Counted from the first letter of the stretch, positions 6,414 through 16,166 are shown. The stretch is 64,000 nucleotides of DNA from Nitrosomonadales bacterium (GCA_016721605.1 JADKHS010000007.1:62001-126000), one strand, 5' to 3'. Notes: generated from the sequence alone by a model not told the origin. Numbers and translations are program-made.

Positions 6414-7388
6414 GTGGCAGTTAAAACTCGACTTCATCGTAGCGAATTGGCCGTTCCGGGCAGTAATCTACGTATGCTTGAAAAAGCGCCGACAGCAGGT
6501 GCTGATGTGGTCTTTCTGGATTTGGAAGACGCGGTTGCGCCTGATGATAAAGAGCAGGCGCGCAAAAATGTCATAGCGGCATTAAATGACATGGACTGGT
6601 CTGCATGTTCTGTTTCGGTGCGAATCAACGGACTCGATACGCATTGGTGCTACCGCGATATCGTGGATGTGATGGAAGCCGCCGGAGATAAGCTCGATAC
6701 CATTCTGATCCCCAAAGTTAATAGGCCGGACGATGTTTATTTTGTCGCAACGCTGATGGAACAAATCGAAGCGGCGAAGAAATTCAAGCCGGTCAATATC
6801 CACGTGCTTATTGAGACAGCACTCGGCATGGCGAATATCGAACAAATCGCTCAAGCATGCCCGTCCCGTATGGAGGCGATGGTATTTGGCGTGGCCGATT
6901 ACGCGGCTTCGACACAGGCACGCACGACCAATATGGGTGGCGCCAACCCTAATTACGCCATACTTACCGACGCCGATGAAGCTGGAAAGCGGACGCGCCA
7001 TTGGGGCGACCAATGGCACTACGCGATATCAAGATTGGTAGTTGCTTGCCGCGCTTATGGCCTGAGACCGATTGACGGCCCATTTGGTGACTTTAATGAT
7101 CCAGAAGGAGTTTTGGCGGGTGCGAAAGGGGTGGCCGCACTGGGCGTTGAAGGAAAATGCGCCATCCATCCGTCACAAATTGCATTAGCCAACGAAGTAT
7201 TCACACCCAGCGAGGCTGAAGGGAGCCGCGCCAGAAGTATTCTGGAAAACATGGAACAAGCCGCGCGCGAAGGCAAAGGGGCGGTTTCGCTTAATGGCCG
7301 CCTTATCGATGCGGCATCAATCAGGCAGGCGCAGGTTTTGGTTGCCAAGGCAGATCAGATACAGGCAGCCAAGCCTGGACTTAAGTGA
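6414..7388 (+). CDS. mcl: Malyl-CoA lyase (CitE/HpcH-like aldolase)
   Basis: 324 residues from a GTG at 6414 preceded by AAGGGGA. The protein belongs to the HpcH/HpaI-CitE aldolase superfamily. It shows SELAVPGSNLRMLEKA at the N-terminus, FLDLEDAVAPDDK, the CoA-binding Arg in SVRINGLDT, the metal ligand Glu in VLIETALGM, the Asp in FGVADYAAS and the GKCAIHPSQI motif. Length and the C-terminal extension fit L-malyl-CoA/beta-methylmalyl-CoA lyase, which splits malyl-CoA into acetyl-CoA and glyoxylate with Mg2+. It is first of three genes with mtkA and mtkB (10-base gap), which supports malyl-CoA rather than citrate chemistry. The direction of flux in vivo cannot be read from the sequence. Confidence 0.88.
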   Translation: MAVKTRLHRSELAVPGSNLRMLEKAPTAGADVVFLDLEDAVAPDDKEQARKNVIAALNDMDWSACSVSVRINGLDTHWCYRDIVDVMEAAGDKLDTILIPKVNRPDDVYFVATLMEQIEAAKKFKPVNIHVLIETALGMANIEQIAQACPSRMEAMVFGVADYAASTQARTTNMGGANPNYAILTDADEAGKRTRHWGDQWHYAISRLVVACRAYGLRPIDGPFGDFNDPEGVLAGAKGVAALGVEGKCAIHPSQIALANEVFTPSEAEGSRARSILENMEQAAREGKGAVSLNGRLIDAASIRQAQVLVAKADQIQAAKPGLK

Positions 7389-7398
7389 GTAATACGCT

Positions 7399-8601
7399 AT
7401 GAATATTCATGAATATCAAACCAAAGATTTGCTCAAACACTATGGCGTTCCCGTACCACCGGGGCGCGTTGTTCACACTGACGCACAAGCGGCCACTGTT
7501 GCGGAAGAAATAGGCGGGTCGCGTTGGGTTGTCAAGGCGCAGATACATTCCGGCGGCCGTGGCAAAGCGGGGGGTGTCCGGGTAGGCAATAGCATTGATG
7601 AAGTACGGGTCATCGCCGATGAAATAATTGGCACCAATCTGGTGACGCATCAAACTGGAGCTGAAGGCAGGCTTGTCCGTCGTGTACTGGTTGAACAAGC
7701 AAGCAACATTGTGCGCGAGTATTACGTTGGACTGATTATTGATCGCGCTACGCGGCGAATCACTTTGGTTGCTTCCGCTGAAGGTGGAGTGGAAATAGAG
7801 GTGGTTGCGAAGCAAACACCGGAACGGATCGTCAAGGAAGTCATTGATCCAGCAGTGGGCCTGCTTGATTTTCAATGCCGTAAAGTAGCCTATAAGGTCG
7901 GTCTGAAAGGAGCGCTATTGCCGCAGGCAGTAAAGGTCATGAAGGGTCTTTACCGCTGCATGCGGGACAATGATGCCATCATGGCTGAAATCAATCCGCT
8001 GGCTATTGTGGACAATGGCCAGCTGTTGGCACTAGATGCAAAAATGACTTTTGATGACAATGCACTGTACCGCAGACCGACAATTTCCGAACTCCGGGAT
8101 TTTGACGAAGAGGATCCAAAAGAAGTTGAGGCAACTGGACATGGCTTGAATTACATTGCACTGGACGGTGATGTGGGTTGCATCGTCAATGGTGCTGGCC
8201 TGGCAATGGCAACTATGGACGCCATTACCCTACATGGTGGAAGACCGGCTAATTTCCTGGATGTAGGAGGCGGAGCTACACCAGAAAAAGTCGCTAATGC
8301 TTTCCGCATTGTGCTGCAAGATCCTGCCGTTAAAATTATTCTTATCAATATTTTTGCCGGGATCAACCGTTGTGACTGGATCGCTACCGGAATTATTCAA
8401 GCCATGCGTGACCAGAATATACAAATGCCCATCATCGTAAGGCTGGCCGGTACGAATGTTGAAGAAGGACGGACTATCCTCAGCACCTCCAAATTCCCAT
8501 TTATTATTGCCAGTAATTTGAATGATGCTGCCGCGAAAGCGGTAACTGAGGTTAACAATATTGTACAAAAAGTGGTACCGCTAAAAAAGGAACACTCATG
8601 A
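7399..8601 (+). CDS. mtkA: Malate--CoA ligase subunit beta
   Basis: 400 residues starting MNIHEYQTKDLLKHYGVPVP, the ATP-grasp beginning shared by succinyl-CoA and malate-CoA ligase beta subunits. Key features are VVKAQIHSGGRGKAGGV (ATP binding), AEINPLAIV, and the C-terminal flavodoxin-like domain with NFLDVGGGATPEKV and LINIFAGINRCDWIATGI. Phylogeny cannot be done here; the malate assignment rests on linkage to malyl-CoA lyase. With MtkB it makes malyl-CoA from malate, CoA and ATP. Its stop overlaps the mtkB start by four bases (ATGA). Confidence 0.85.
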   Translation: MNIHEYQTKDLLKHYGVPVPPGRVVHTDAQAATVAEEIGGSRWVVKAQIHSGGRGKAGGVRVGNSIDEVRVIADEIIGTNLVTHQTGAEGRLVRRVLVEQASNIVREYYVGLIIDRATRRITLVASAEGGVEIEVVAKQTPERIVKEVIDPAVGLLDFQCRKVAYKVGLKGALLPQAVKVMKGLYRCMRDNDAIMAEINPLAIVDNGQLLALDAKMTFDDNALYRRPTISELRDFDEEDPKEVEATGHGLNYIALDGDVGCIVNGAGLAMATMDAITLHGGRPANFLDVGGGATPEKVANAFRIVLQDPAVKIILINIFAGINRCDWIATGIIQAMRDQNIQMPIIVRLAGTNVEEGRTILSTSKFPFIIASNLNDAAAKAVTEVNNIVQKVVPLKKEHS

Positions 8602-9468
8602 GTGTGTTATTAAATAAAGATTCGCGCGTAATCTTTCAAGGATTTACTGGGCAACACGCCACCTTTCACGCCGAAGAAGCGATGAAAATTGGCACCAAGG
8701 TGGTTGGTGGCGTAACGCCAGGCAAGGGTGGAACGCAGCACTTGGGCTTACCTGTATTTGATACCGTTGAGGAAGCAGTGCAGGCAACAGGCGCAGACGT
8801 TTCCGGTATTTTCGCCCTCCCCCTTCGCCGCCGATGCAATCATGGAAGCGATCGATGCGGGGATTAAAACGATTGTTGTCATCGCGGATGGCATACCTGT
8901 CCAGGATATGGTGCGTGTGGAGCGCTACCGACTGGGCACCAACTCAATTATCATCGGCCCGAATACACCCGGCATTATTACACCAGGCGTGGGCAAGGTT
9001 GGCATCATGCCTTCCCATATCTACAGCCCGGGAAGAATCGGAATTGTTTCACGCTCCGGCACACTAAACTATGAGGCGGTTGCCCAGATGAGCGATCTCG
9101 GCCTTGGCCAATCATCCTCTATCGGTATCGGCGGCGACCCTGTCAATGGAACTGATTTCGCGACTGTCTTAAAAGCATTTGAAGATGATCCAGATACCGA
9201 TGCTGTACTAATGATTGGTGAAATCGGAGGTCCGCAAGAAGTAGATGCGGCCCGCTGGGCAAAGAAAAACATGCGCAAACCGCTAATTGGCTACGTTGCT
9301 GGTTTATCGGCTCCCCCTGGACGCCGCATGGGCCATGCGGGCGCGATTATCAGCAGCGAGTCTGATACCGCAACCGCTAAAATCGACATGATGGAAGCGC
9401 TGGGTATGTTCGTTGTACGTAATCCAGCCGACATCGGGGCTACCGTTTTACGCGCTATAAAATCGTAA
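8598..9468 (+). CDS. mtkB: Malate--CoA ligase subunit alpha (one frameshift)
   Basis: Translation begins at the ATG at 8598 (MSVLLNKDSRVIFQGFTGQH), a CoA-binding Rossmann start typical of SucD/MtkB. The frame changes at about 8812-8826 within a C-rich run. The second part reads PFAADAIMEAIDAGIKTIVV, GPNTPGIITPG, and GRRMGHAGAIISS, which holds the active-site His that is phosphorylated during catalysis. The combined length, about 290 residues, is normal. The break is in a homopolymer-rich stretch of an otherwise perfect gene, so sequence error is likely. It is the last gene of the mcl-mtkAB operon. Confidence 0.85.
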
Positions 9469-9719
9469 TAGAAATTCTGTTATTCCCACCTTTCGATAGA
9501 TGAACTCAGACTTACGTTCGGACAGGTGGAATCTAATGGATTAACGCCAATCCATTTCTGAATGGCTCGGTTTCGGCACGGCATCACTTAGCTACCCGAT
9601 ATTTATTGCATAAAACAGACCATGTGTTCTGCATTGTCCGCTCGTCCCCGCCTTGTTCCACTATCGAATTGAAATTGGAATAAAATAGCGCCTTTCACAA
9701 ATCACGCCGGTTTTGTCAC

Positions 9720-10616
9720 ATGCTCACATTTCAGCAAATCATCCTGACGCTACAACAATTCTGGGACAAGCAAGGTTGCGCTCTATTGCAACCCTACGAT
9801 ATAGAAATGGGCGCAGGCACTTTTCACACCGCCACCTTTTTGCGTGCGATCGGCCCGGAGCCTTGGCGCGCCGCTTATGTACAGCCTTCACGTCGCCCCA
9901 AAGACGGACGCTACGGCGAAAATCCGAACCGCTTACAGCATTATTACCAGTATCAAGTCGTACTCAAACCTTCGCCCGCCAACATCCAGGAACTCTATCT
10001 CGACAGTCTGCGCGCGCTGGGCATTAATACCGGTGAGCACGATATCCGCTTTGTGGAAGACGATTGGGAATCGCCCACGCTGGGCGCATGGGGCTTGGGC
10101 TGGGAAGTTTGGCTGGATGGCATGGAGGTAACGCAGTTCACCTATTTCCAGGAGGTTGGCTCGCTGCCCTGCCGCCCGGTATTGGGCGAAATCACTTATG
10201 GACTGGAGCGTCTGGCGATGTATTTGCAGGACGTGGAGAACGTATATGACCTGGTGTGGGCTAAGAACGGCGACAACGTCGTGACTTACGGCGATGTATA
10301 CCACCAGAACGAGGTGGAACAATCCAAATACAACTTCGAGCACTCCAACGTCGAAATGTTGTTCCGGCACTTCAATGAATATGAAACCGAGGCCAAGCGC
10401 TTGATCGCCGCCGAACTGGTATTACCCGGCTTCGAGATGGTGATGAAATGCTCGCATAGTTTCAATATGCTGGATGCGCGCGGTGCTATTTCGGTGACCG
10501 AACGCGCGGCTTACATAGGCCGCGTGCGAACGTTGTCCAGGCTGGTGGCACAGGCTTATTACAACTCGCGCGAGGCACTTGACTTCCCGATGTGCAAGAC
10601 CGGGGAGACAAAATAA
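9720..10616 (+). CDS. glyQ: Glycyl-tRNA synthetase alpha subunit
   Basis: 298 residues, typical for the bacterial alpha2-beta2 enzyme. Signatures include FWDKQGCALLQPYDIEMGAG, YVQPSRRPKDGRYGENPNRL, and GLGWEVWLDGMEVTQFTYFQ. The alpha subunit carries the class II active site that charges tRNA-Gly. Its TAA overlaps the glyS ATG by one base, so the two are translated together. Upstream, 9469-9719 has no gene; an imperfect inverted pair (ATTCCCACCT near 9482 and AGGTGGAAT near 9524) may end the preceding operon. Confidence 0.97.
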   Translation: MLTFQQIILTLQQFWDKQGCALLQPYDIEMGAGTFHTATFLRAIGPEPWRAAYVQPSRRPKDGRYGENPNRLQHYYQYQVVLKPSPANIQELYLDSLRALGINTGEHDIRFVEDDWESPTLGAWGLGWEVWLDGMEVTQFTYFQEVGSLPCRPVLGEITYGLERLAMYLQDVENVYDLVWAKNGDNVVTYGDVYHQNEVEQSKYNFEHSNVEMLFRHFNEYETEAKRLIAAELVLPGFEMVMKCSHSFNMLDARGAISVTERAAYIGRVRTLSRLVAQAYYNSREALDFPMCKTGETK

Positions 10617-12690
10617 TGAAACAGACTTTATTGATTGAGCTGCTTACCGAAGAGCTACCGCCCAAGGCGCTGGAACGTCTTTCCACTGTTTTCGCCAACG
10701 AAGTATTTACTGAGCTGCGCGGGCAGGAGCTGGCGGGCGAAGATAGCATTTGCACACCTTTCGCTACTCCGCGTCGGCTGGCCCTGACAATTACCAATGT
10801 AGCATCGCAGCAAACTGATCGTGTGATAGAACGCAAAGGCCCCGCAGTAGCTGCCGGGGTGGATGCCGAAGGGGAAACCCAGCAAAGCACTGGAAGGTTT
10901 CATGCGCGGTGCAGGTGTAACGTTCGAACAATTGCAGCGTAATAATGACGACAAAACCGAATATTTCGTCGCACGCATAGAAAAAAAAGGCCAGCCCCTG
11001 GACATATATTTGGCCGACTTCATAACTCAAGCTTTGAAAAAACTGCCCGTTCCCAAACTGATGCGCTGGGGCGACTCCGACCACCAGTTTGTGCGTCCCG
11101 TACATGGTTTGATTATGCTGCATGGGGATCGCATAGTGCCCGGCGAAGTATTGGGGCTACAGAGTGGACGGTTAACGAGCGGGCACCGCTTCCTGCACAC
11201 AGGAGAAATGCCAGTCGTAAGCGCAAATAGCTACGAAGAAGCACTGTTGACGCACGGCAAGGTTATCGCCTCTTTTGAAAAGCGCCGTACCCGCATTGAT
11301 GAACATCTCAAAGCCAAGGCGCACGAACTCAATGCGCGCATTAACCCATCTGATGGCCTGCTGGATGAAGTCACGGCGCTGGTGGAATGGCCAGCCGTAT
11401 ATGTTGGTGAGTTTGAGGAGGAATACCTTGAAGTGCCGCAGGAGTGCCTGATACTCACCATGCAGCAAAACCAGAAATATTTTCCATTATTGGATAGCGA
11501 TGGCAAGCTGCTCAATAAATTCCTGATTGTTTCCAACATGCAGGTGGACAATCCCAAGCACATTATCGATGGCAATCAACGCGTGGTGCGTCCGCGCCTG
11601 GCCGATGCGCGCTTCTTCTTCAACCAGGATCGCAAACAGACGCTGGAATCGCGCGTCGCCCGGCTAGGCAACGTGGTTTATCACAACAAACTGGGCACAC
11701 AATTGCAGCGCGTCGAGCGCATCACTACCCTGGCCGGTGCCATCGCACACCAGCTCAATGCTGAAAAATCGGTGGCTGAACTGGCGGCACGCCTAGCCAA
11801 GGCCGATTTGACCACCGACATGGTCGGCGAGTTTCCGGAACTGCAAGGCATTATGGGGACGCTACTATGCGCTGCATGACGGCGAGAATCAGGTAGTGGC
11901 AGATGCGATCGCGGCGCACTACCACCCACGTTTTGCTGGTGACACTTTGCCGCAGGGCGCGGTGGCTTGTGCGGTGGCTCTAGCGGACAAGCTGGATACA
12001 CTGGTTGGCATTTACGGCATCGGCCTGGTTCCCACAGGCGACAAGGATCCATTTGGATTACGCCGCCACGCGCTGGGGGTGTTACGCATTCTAATCGAGA
12101 CCCCGCTGGCGTTGCCGCTGGATACACTATTGCAATTGAGCAAAGACAGTTTTACCGCTGAAAAATTGAGCGGCAATATCGTGGCCGATGTGCATGGCTT
12201 TATGCTCGAGCGGCTGCGTGGTTATTTGCGCGAGCGCGATTTTTCTCCCGATGAAATTGAATCTGTTGTGTGTCAAAACCCGACGCGTATCGATCTCGTG
12301 ATACCGCGTCTGGACGCAGTGTGTGCCTTCCGCAAACTGCCGGAAGCGGCGGCATTGGCGGCCGCCAACAAACGCATTCAAAATATCCTAAAGAAAACCG
12401 CCACGGTAGACGCCGAAATTCAGCCCGGGCTGTTGCAGGAAGATGCGGAGCGCAGCCTGTATGAAGTCGTGCAACGCATCGCACCGCAGGTGGAAGCCGG
12501 AATGCAGAAACAGGATTACACCGCTATGCTCACTTTGCTGGCCTCGGCGCGCACCGTAGTAGATGAATTTTTTGACCGGGTGATGGTGATGGCCGAAGAT
12601 CCTGCTGTACGGGGAAATCGTCTGGCCTTGCTAAAACGACTGGGTGACCTGATGAATCAGGTCGCTGACATTTCCAAACTGGCAGGCTAA
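10616..12690 (+). CDS. glyS: Glycyl-tRNA synthetase beta subunit (two frameshifts in sequence)
   Basis: It starts MKQTLLIELLTEELPPKALE at 10616, the canonical GlyS N-terminus, and ends at 12690, about 690 residues, the normal size. Two one-base insertions interrupt the frame: one in the GGGG at about 10870 (GVDAEG followed by KPSKALEGFMRGAGVTFEQL) and one in the GGGG at about 11855 (GIMG followed by RYYALHDGE). The middle part has FLIVSNMQVDN and VVRPRLADARFFFNQDRKQT; the end has the DALR-type anticodon domain. The gene is essential in organisms with this enzyme, so both breaks are best read as sequence errors. Confidence 0.95.
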
Positions 12691-12703
12691 AAGTGGGGCA
12701 ACA

Positions 12704-13234
12704 ATGAAACTCATCATTCTTGACCGCGACGGTGTCATTAATTATGGCTCCACTCAATTCATCAAGCACCCGAATGAATGGAAGCCCCTACCCGGCAGTC
12801 TTGAAGCGATTGCCCGCTTGGTGCAGGCGGACTATCGCGTGGTGGTGGCGACCAATCAGTCTGGTATAGGACGTGGCCTGTTCGATATGCTCACACTGAA
12901 TGCCATTCACGATAAGATGCACAAAACGGTGGCGCAGGCAGCCGGGCGCATTGATGCAATATTTTATTGTCCCCATGCGGCGGAAGCCAACTGCTCTTGC
13001 CGCAAACCTAAAACCGGCATGCTGGAAACAATCGCCATGCGCTATAACGTGAGCTTAAAGGGCGTGCCTATGGTAGGCGATGCGTTACGCGATCTGGAAG
13101 CCGCCGCCAAGATGGGCGCGCAGCCAATATTAGTGCTTACCGGCAAGGGAGCGAAGACCCAAGCCAAGGGCAACTTGCCGGAAGGCACGCTGGTTTATCG
13201 TGATCTGGCAGCAGTCGTTTCCACCCTCATTTAA
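12704..13234 (+). CDS. gmhB: D-glycero-beta-D-manno-heptose 1,7-bisphosphate 7-phosphatase
   Basis: 176 residues. HAD-superfamily motif I is LDRDGVINYG, motif II is VVATNQSGIGRG, and zinc-binding Cys/His residues appear in YCPHAAEANCSCRKPKTGM. Motif IV is PMVGDALRDLEAA. This is the GmhB pattern; the enzyme removes the C7 phosphate in ADP-heptose synthesis for the LPS inner core. It lies 13 bases after glyS and before plsC, an arrangement seen in many betaproteobacteria. Confidence 0.93.
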   Translation: MKLIILDRDGVINYGSTQFIKHPNEWKPLPGSLEAIARLVQADYRVVVATNQSGIGRGLFDMLTLNAIHDKMHKTVAQAAGRIDAIFYCPHAAEANCSCRKPKTGMLETIAMRYNVSLKGVPMVGDALRDLEAAAKMGAQPILVLTGKGAKTQAKGNLPEGTLVYRDLAAVVSTLI

Positions 13235-13264
13235 TGGCGTCGCTAAAAAATCTGAATTTTCCAA

Positions 13265-13280
13265 TCCCGCCTGCGCGGGA
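13265..13280. repeat. Short REP-like palindrome
   Basis: TCCCGC-CTGC-GCGGGA forms a 6-bp GC stem with a 4-base loop between gmhB and plsC, followed by ACGACGATATTTTT. It resembles the intergenic GCGGGAATGACG-type palindromes common in proteobacteria. The T-rich tail (ATATTTTT) could also let it act as a terminator for gmhB. Confidence 0.4.
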
Positions 13281-13308
13281 ACGACGATATTTTTAGGATT
13301 TCCCTGAT

Positions 13309-14013
13309 ATGGTATTCATACGCTCGCTGATTTTTCTGCTGCTGCAAATCGTCATTACGCCGCTGTTTACGCTAATTGCAATACTCACCTTTCCGTTCCA
13401 TCCCATTACACGCTATCGCATCATCTCGGGCTGGGCGCTTACCATGTTATGGTTGTTGCGCGTGGTATGCGGCATCCGCATGGAAGTGCGCGGCGCTGAT
13501 AACATCCCAAATAAACCGTGTCTTGTGCTGTGCAAGCATCAATCTGCATGGGAAACCATCGCGCTGCAAAAAGTATTTCCGCCGCAAGTATGGGTGATCA
13601 AACGTGAACTGCTGTGGCTTCCTTTTTTCGGTTGGGGCCTTGCGATGACCAGCCCCGTTGCCATTAAACGTAGCGAAGGCCGCGAAGCAATCAAGCAGTT
13701 GCTGCGCCAGGGCAAAGAACGGCTGGCACTAGGCTTCTGCGTGGTTATTTTTCCTGAAGGAACACGCATTCCTTTTGGTCAGCGGGGCAAATACAAGATC
13801 GGCGGGGCACTTCTAGGCGTATCCAGCGGTGTACCCATCGTTCCTGTGGCACACAATGCGGGCAAAACTATGGGGGCGCAATTCCTTCTTCAAACATCCT
13901 GGTGTTATTACCATGAGCATTGGCCTACCCATTGATCCTGCCGGACTCAAGGCCGAGGAGATCAATCAGGGGTAGAAGAATGGATCGAAACCGAAGTCAC
14001 GCGGTTGCCCTGA
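13309..14013 (+). CDS. plsC: 1-acyl-sn-glycerol-3-phosphate acyltransferase (two frameshifts)
   Basis: The N-terminus is hydrophobic (IRSLIFLLLQIVITPLF), followed by the acyltransferase motif I variant CKHQSAWETIAL (HxxxxD replaced by HQSAWE, as in many betaproteobacterial homologues), KRELLWLPFFGWGL, and motif III FPEGTRIPFG. After GVPIVPVAHNAGK the frame must shift at about 13863 (AAAA/GGGGG) to read GRNSFFKHPGVITMSIG, and again at about 13969 (GGGG) to read EEWIETEVTRLP and stop at 14011-14013. The full protein would be about 235 residues. The enzyme makes phosphatidic acid at the inner membrane. Confidence 0.85.
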
Positions 14014-14016
14014 TGC

Positions 14017-14757
14017 TTGAAAATTACGCCGATTTATTACCCCCCGCTGGCCGTCGAACAACGCACAGTCGATCTGATTGGCACCCAGGTTACCTATACC
14101 CTAAAACGTACCAACCGGCGCCGCAGCATAGGCCTGCGCATCGACAATCACGGGCTGACGGTAAACATGCCGCTGCGCGCCTCGGAGAAATGGCTGCACG
14201 ATGTGTTGCAGGACAAAGCGCATTGGGTGGTAAAAAAACTTGAAAATTGGCAAGCGAAGAAGCCCATCTCGCCACAATGGAGGGATGGACAGCCCCTCTT
14301 TTTCATGGGCGAAGTGCTTACCCTGCGTGTAGTCGTCAGCTTGTTCGCTACGCCACCACTGCTGAACGGTGAGCAATTATTCGTGCATGTCACAGATGAT
14401 GCTAACCAAGCATTGATAGAGCAGACTGTCACCCAGTGGTATCAACGCGAGGCGAAAAGCCTGTTCAAAGAATGCGTAGCACACTATGCGCCCCTGATGA
14501 ACGTAGCACCGCGCATGGTGAAGCTTTCCTCCGCGCGCACGCAATGGGGAAGTTGCACCACACGAGGCGATGTGCGCCTCAACTGGCAACTGATCAAAAT
14601 GCCGCTGCGTTTGATTGATTACGTCGTCGTACATGAACTCGCCCACCTTATCGAGATGAACCACTCTAAGGCGTTTTGGCAGGTGGTTGAAAATGTCTGC
14701 CCCGATTATGCCAAGCGACGCCGTGAATTAAAACAGTGGCAGATTTCGCCGTCTTAG
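14017..14757 (+). CDS. YgjP/SprT-like M48-type metallopeptidase (DUF45)
   Basis: 246 residues. The C-terminal half has the zinc motif VVHELAHLIEMNHS (HExxH plus downstream His) preceded by SSARTQWGSCTTRGDVRLNW, diagnostic of the DUF45/YgjP family of predicted metallopeptidases. The start is uncertain: TTG at 14017 is in frame, while an ATG at 14013 overlapping the plsC stop would be used if the AAAA at 14020 were one base shorter (giving MLEITPIYYPP). It appears cotranscribed with plsC. Substrates are unknown. Confidence 0.85.
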   Translation: MKITPIYYPPLAVEQRTVDLIGTQVTYTLKRTNRRRSIGLRIDNHGLTVNMPLRASEKWLHDVLQDKAHWVVKKLENWQAKKPISPQWRDGQPLFFMGEVLTLRVVVSLFATPPLLNGEQLFVHVTDDANQALIEQTVTQWYQREAKSLFKECVAHYAPLMNVAPRMVKLSSARTQWGSCTTRGDVRLNWQLIKMPLRLIDYVVVHELAHLIEMNHSKAFWQVVENVCPDYAKRRRELKQWQISPS

Positions 14758-14872
14758 CAGGCTGAAAACTAGTGGTGCGTTCCAGCAAAACCATTACCGT
14801 TCGCGGTCAGCCAAACGCAGAATACTTATCGGCGCGTCCGCACCAGCGCGCTAGACAAGCCACCGTCAAAGA

Positions 14873-14890
14873 TGTACAGTAACACGTACA
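14873..14890 (+). promoter_or_regulatory. Inverted-repeat operator upstream of yefM
   Basis: TGTAC(14873-14877) and GTACA(14886-14890) form an inverted repeat with an 8-base spacer, 18 bases before the yefM ATG. TGTACA half-sites are the known core recognised by YefM-YoeB in E. coli, so autorepression is likely. A strong ribosome site (GGAGG) follows. Confidence 0.6.
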
Positions 14891-14907
14891 TATTTGGAGG
14901 CATTGTT

Positions 14908-15157
14908 ATGGATGCAATTACCTATACCACCGTTCGTGCCAATCTCGCGAGTGCCATGGACCGCGTGTGCGACGATCACGAACCCTTGATCATTACCCGC
15001 AATGGAGAACAATCCGTTGTGATGCTCTCGCTCGAAGACTACAAGTCGCTGGAGGAAACCGCCTACCTCTTGCGCACCCCCGCCAATGCCAGACGCCTTC
15101 TCTGCCATCGCGCAACTGAATGACAGTAAAGGCGTTGAACGGAAGCTGATGGAGTGA
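14908..15157 (+). CDS. yefM: YefM/Phd-family antitoxin (frameshifted near 3' end)
   Basis: It starts MDAITYTTVRANLASAMDRV after TTGGAGG, a canonical YefM N-terminus, with ITRNGEQSVVMLSLEDYKSL typical of the DNA-binding Phd/YefM fold. The frame changes at about 15100-15107 (a CTCT that should be CTCTCT or similar). The continuation SAIAQLNDSKGVERKLME restores the normal toxin-binding tail and a TGA at 15155-15157. That TGA overlaps the yoeB GTG, which supports the restored frame. It neutralises YoeB and represses the operon. Confidence 0.85.
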
Positions 15158-15408
15158 GGCTGATCTTCGCTGATGATGCATGGGAAGACTATCTCTATTG
15201 GCAAAGGCAAGACAAGCGCATGGTCGAGCGAATCAACAAGCTGATACCTGAGACACAGCGCGAGCCCTTCGCGGGAGTCGGCAAACCCGAACAATTGAAG
15301 CATGCCCTTTCAGGGTTCTGGTCACGCCGAATTACGGATGAGCAGCGCATGGTGTATCGCATAGAGGGTGATGCATTGTTGATTGCTCAGTTGCGTTTCC
15401 TGCACTGA
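15154..15408 (+). CDS. yoeB: YoeB-family toxin ribonuclease
   Basis: 84 residues from a GTG that overlaps the antitoxin stop (GTGA). The whole chain matches YoeB: FADDAWEDYLYWQRQDKRMV at the N-terminus, LIPETQREPFAGVGKPEQLK, HALSGFWSRRITDEQRMVYR with the catalytic Glu, Arg and His region, and a C-terminal FLH. YoeB cleaves mRNA at the ribosomal A site. The gene is complete. Confidence 0.95.
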   Translation: MRLIFADDAWEDYLYWQRQDKRMVERINKLIPETQREPFAGVGKPEQLKHALSGFWSRRITDEQRMVYRIEGDALLIAQLRFLH

Positions 15409-15665
15409 GATGCGCAATCAGGACTAAGAGGAAGTTTCAAATGAATAAATGGTAATCCCCATTTCCATTCCTTGATCAAGCAACGTGGGGGGGTATTCAT
15501 GTCGTTTTTATCAGGACAATTAGGGTGTGCGAAATTTTAACATTCAATTAAAACAATTAAGTACATGGATATTTTTGGACTGCACATCTCGAAGGTGTCT
15601 TTGTCGGCATTTTTTCGGGTGTCTATTTTACGTTGGGCAAAACATGCATCGAGAAGGAGAAGACC

Positions 15666-16166
15666 ATGAGTATCAAAAAAATGTGGGTATTTATAATTTT
15701 GTTAGCGCTAATGACGGGTTGTTCGACAAGCCCTTTCGTTGCACATACCGACATGAAAGCAGAGTTCAAGAAAGCGCCTGCCGTAACTCCGTTTTACGAT
15801 GATTATTGGTTGCTGTTGGAAGATTTAACTTTTGAGGCGACTCGAACAAGTGATGGAAAACATTTCTCTATAACGGTTCCTGCAGGTTTTGTGACTGATC
15901 TTGCCAGCATCCCTGTGCCACTCAATGTCATTTACGATAAAAGCGGTCGCTCTTCCTCTGCGGGAATATTGCATGATTATCTTTCCTGGACGCAGTTCTG
16001 TGACAGAAAAAAATCTGATCGAATGATCAAAGAAGGCTTAAAAGCTACAGGGCAGGTTATGTCGCAAGAAACACTATCAAATATGGAGTCTATTTATTGG
16101 GTGAGGCGCTTGGGACTCCAACCGCCGAGGGAAAATAGCTGGAGAAGAACGCTTTGGTACCCTTGA
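15666..16166 (+). CDS. DUF1353-family lipoprotein
   Basis: 166 residues from the ATG at 15666 behind GAGAAGGAGAAGACC. The N-terminus is a lipoprotein signal with lipobox LALMTGC. The mature part contains ITVPAGFVTDLASIPVPLNV and SAGILHDYLSWTQFCDRKKS, the core of DUF1353, a phage- and genome-encoded family whose role is not known. The residues after the lipobox Cys are Ser-Thr, which favours outer-membrane sorting. It stands alone between a TA module and transposon debris. Confidence 0.75.
   Translation: MSIKKMWVFIILLALMTGCSTSPFVAHTDMKAEFKKAPAVTPFYDDYWLLLEDLTFEATRTSDGKHFSITVPAGFVTDLASIPVPLNVIYDKSGRSSSAGILHDYLSWTQFCDRKKSDRMIKEGLKATGQVMSQETLSNMESIYWVRRLGLQPPRENSWRRTLWYP

Noticed and set aside
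10616..12690. Programmed ribosomal frameshifting in glyS.
   Set aside because: Two sites in one gene, no slippery heptamer with downstream pseudoknot, and many other genes here show the same kind of break; sequence error is simpler.
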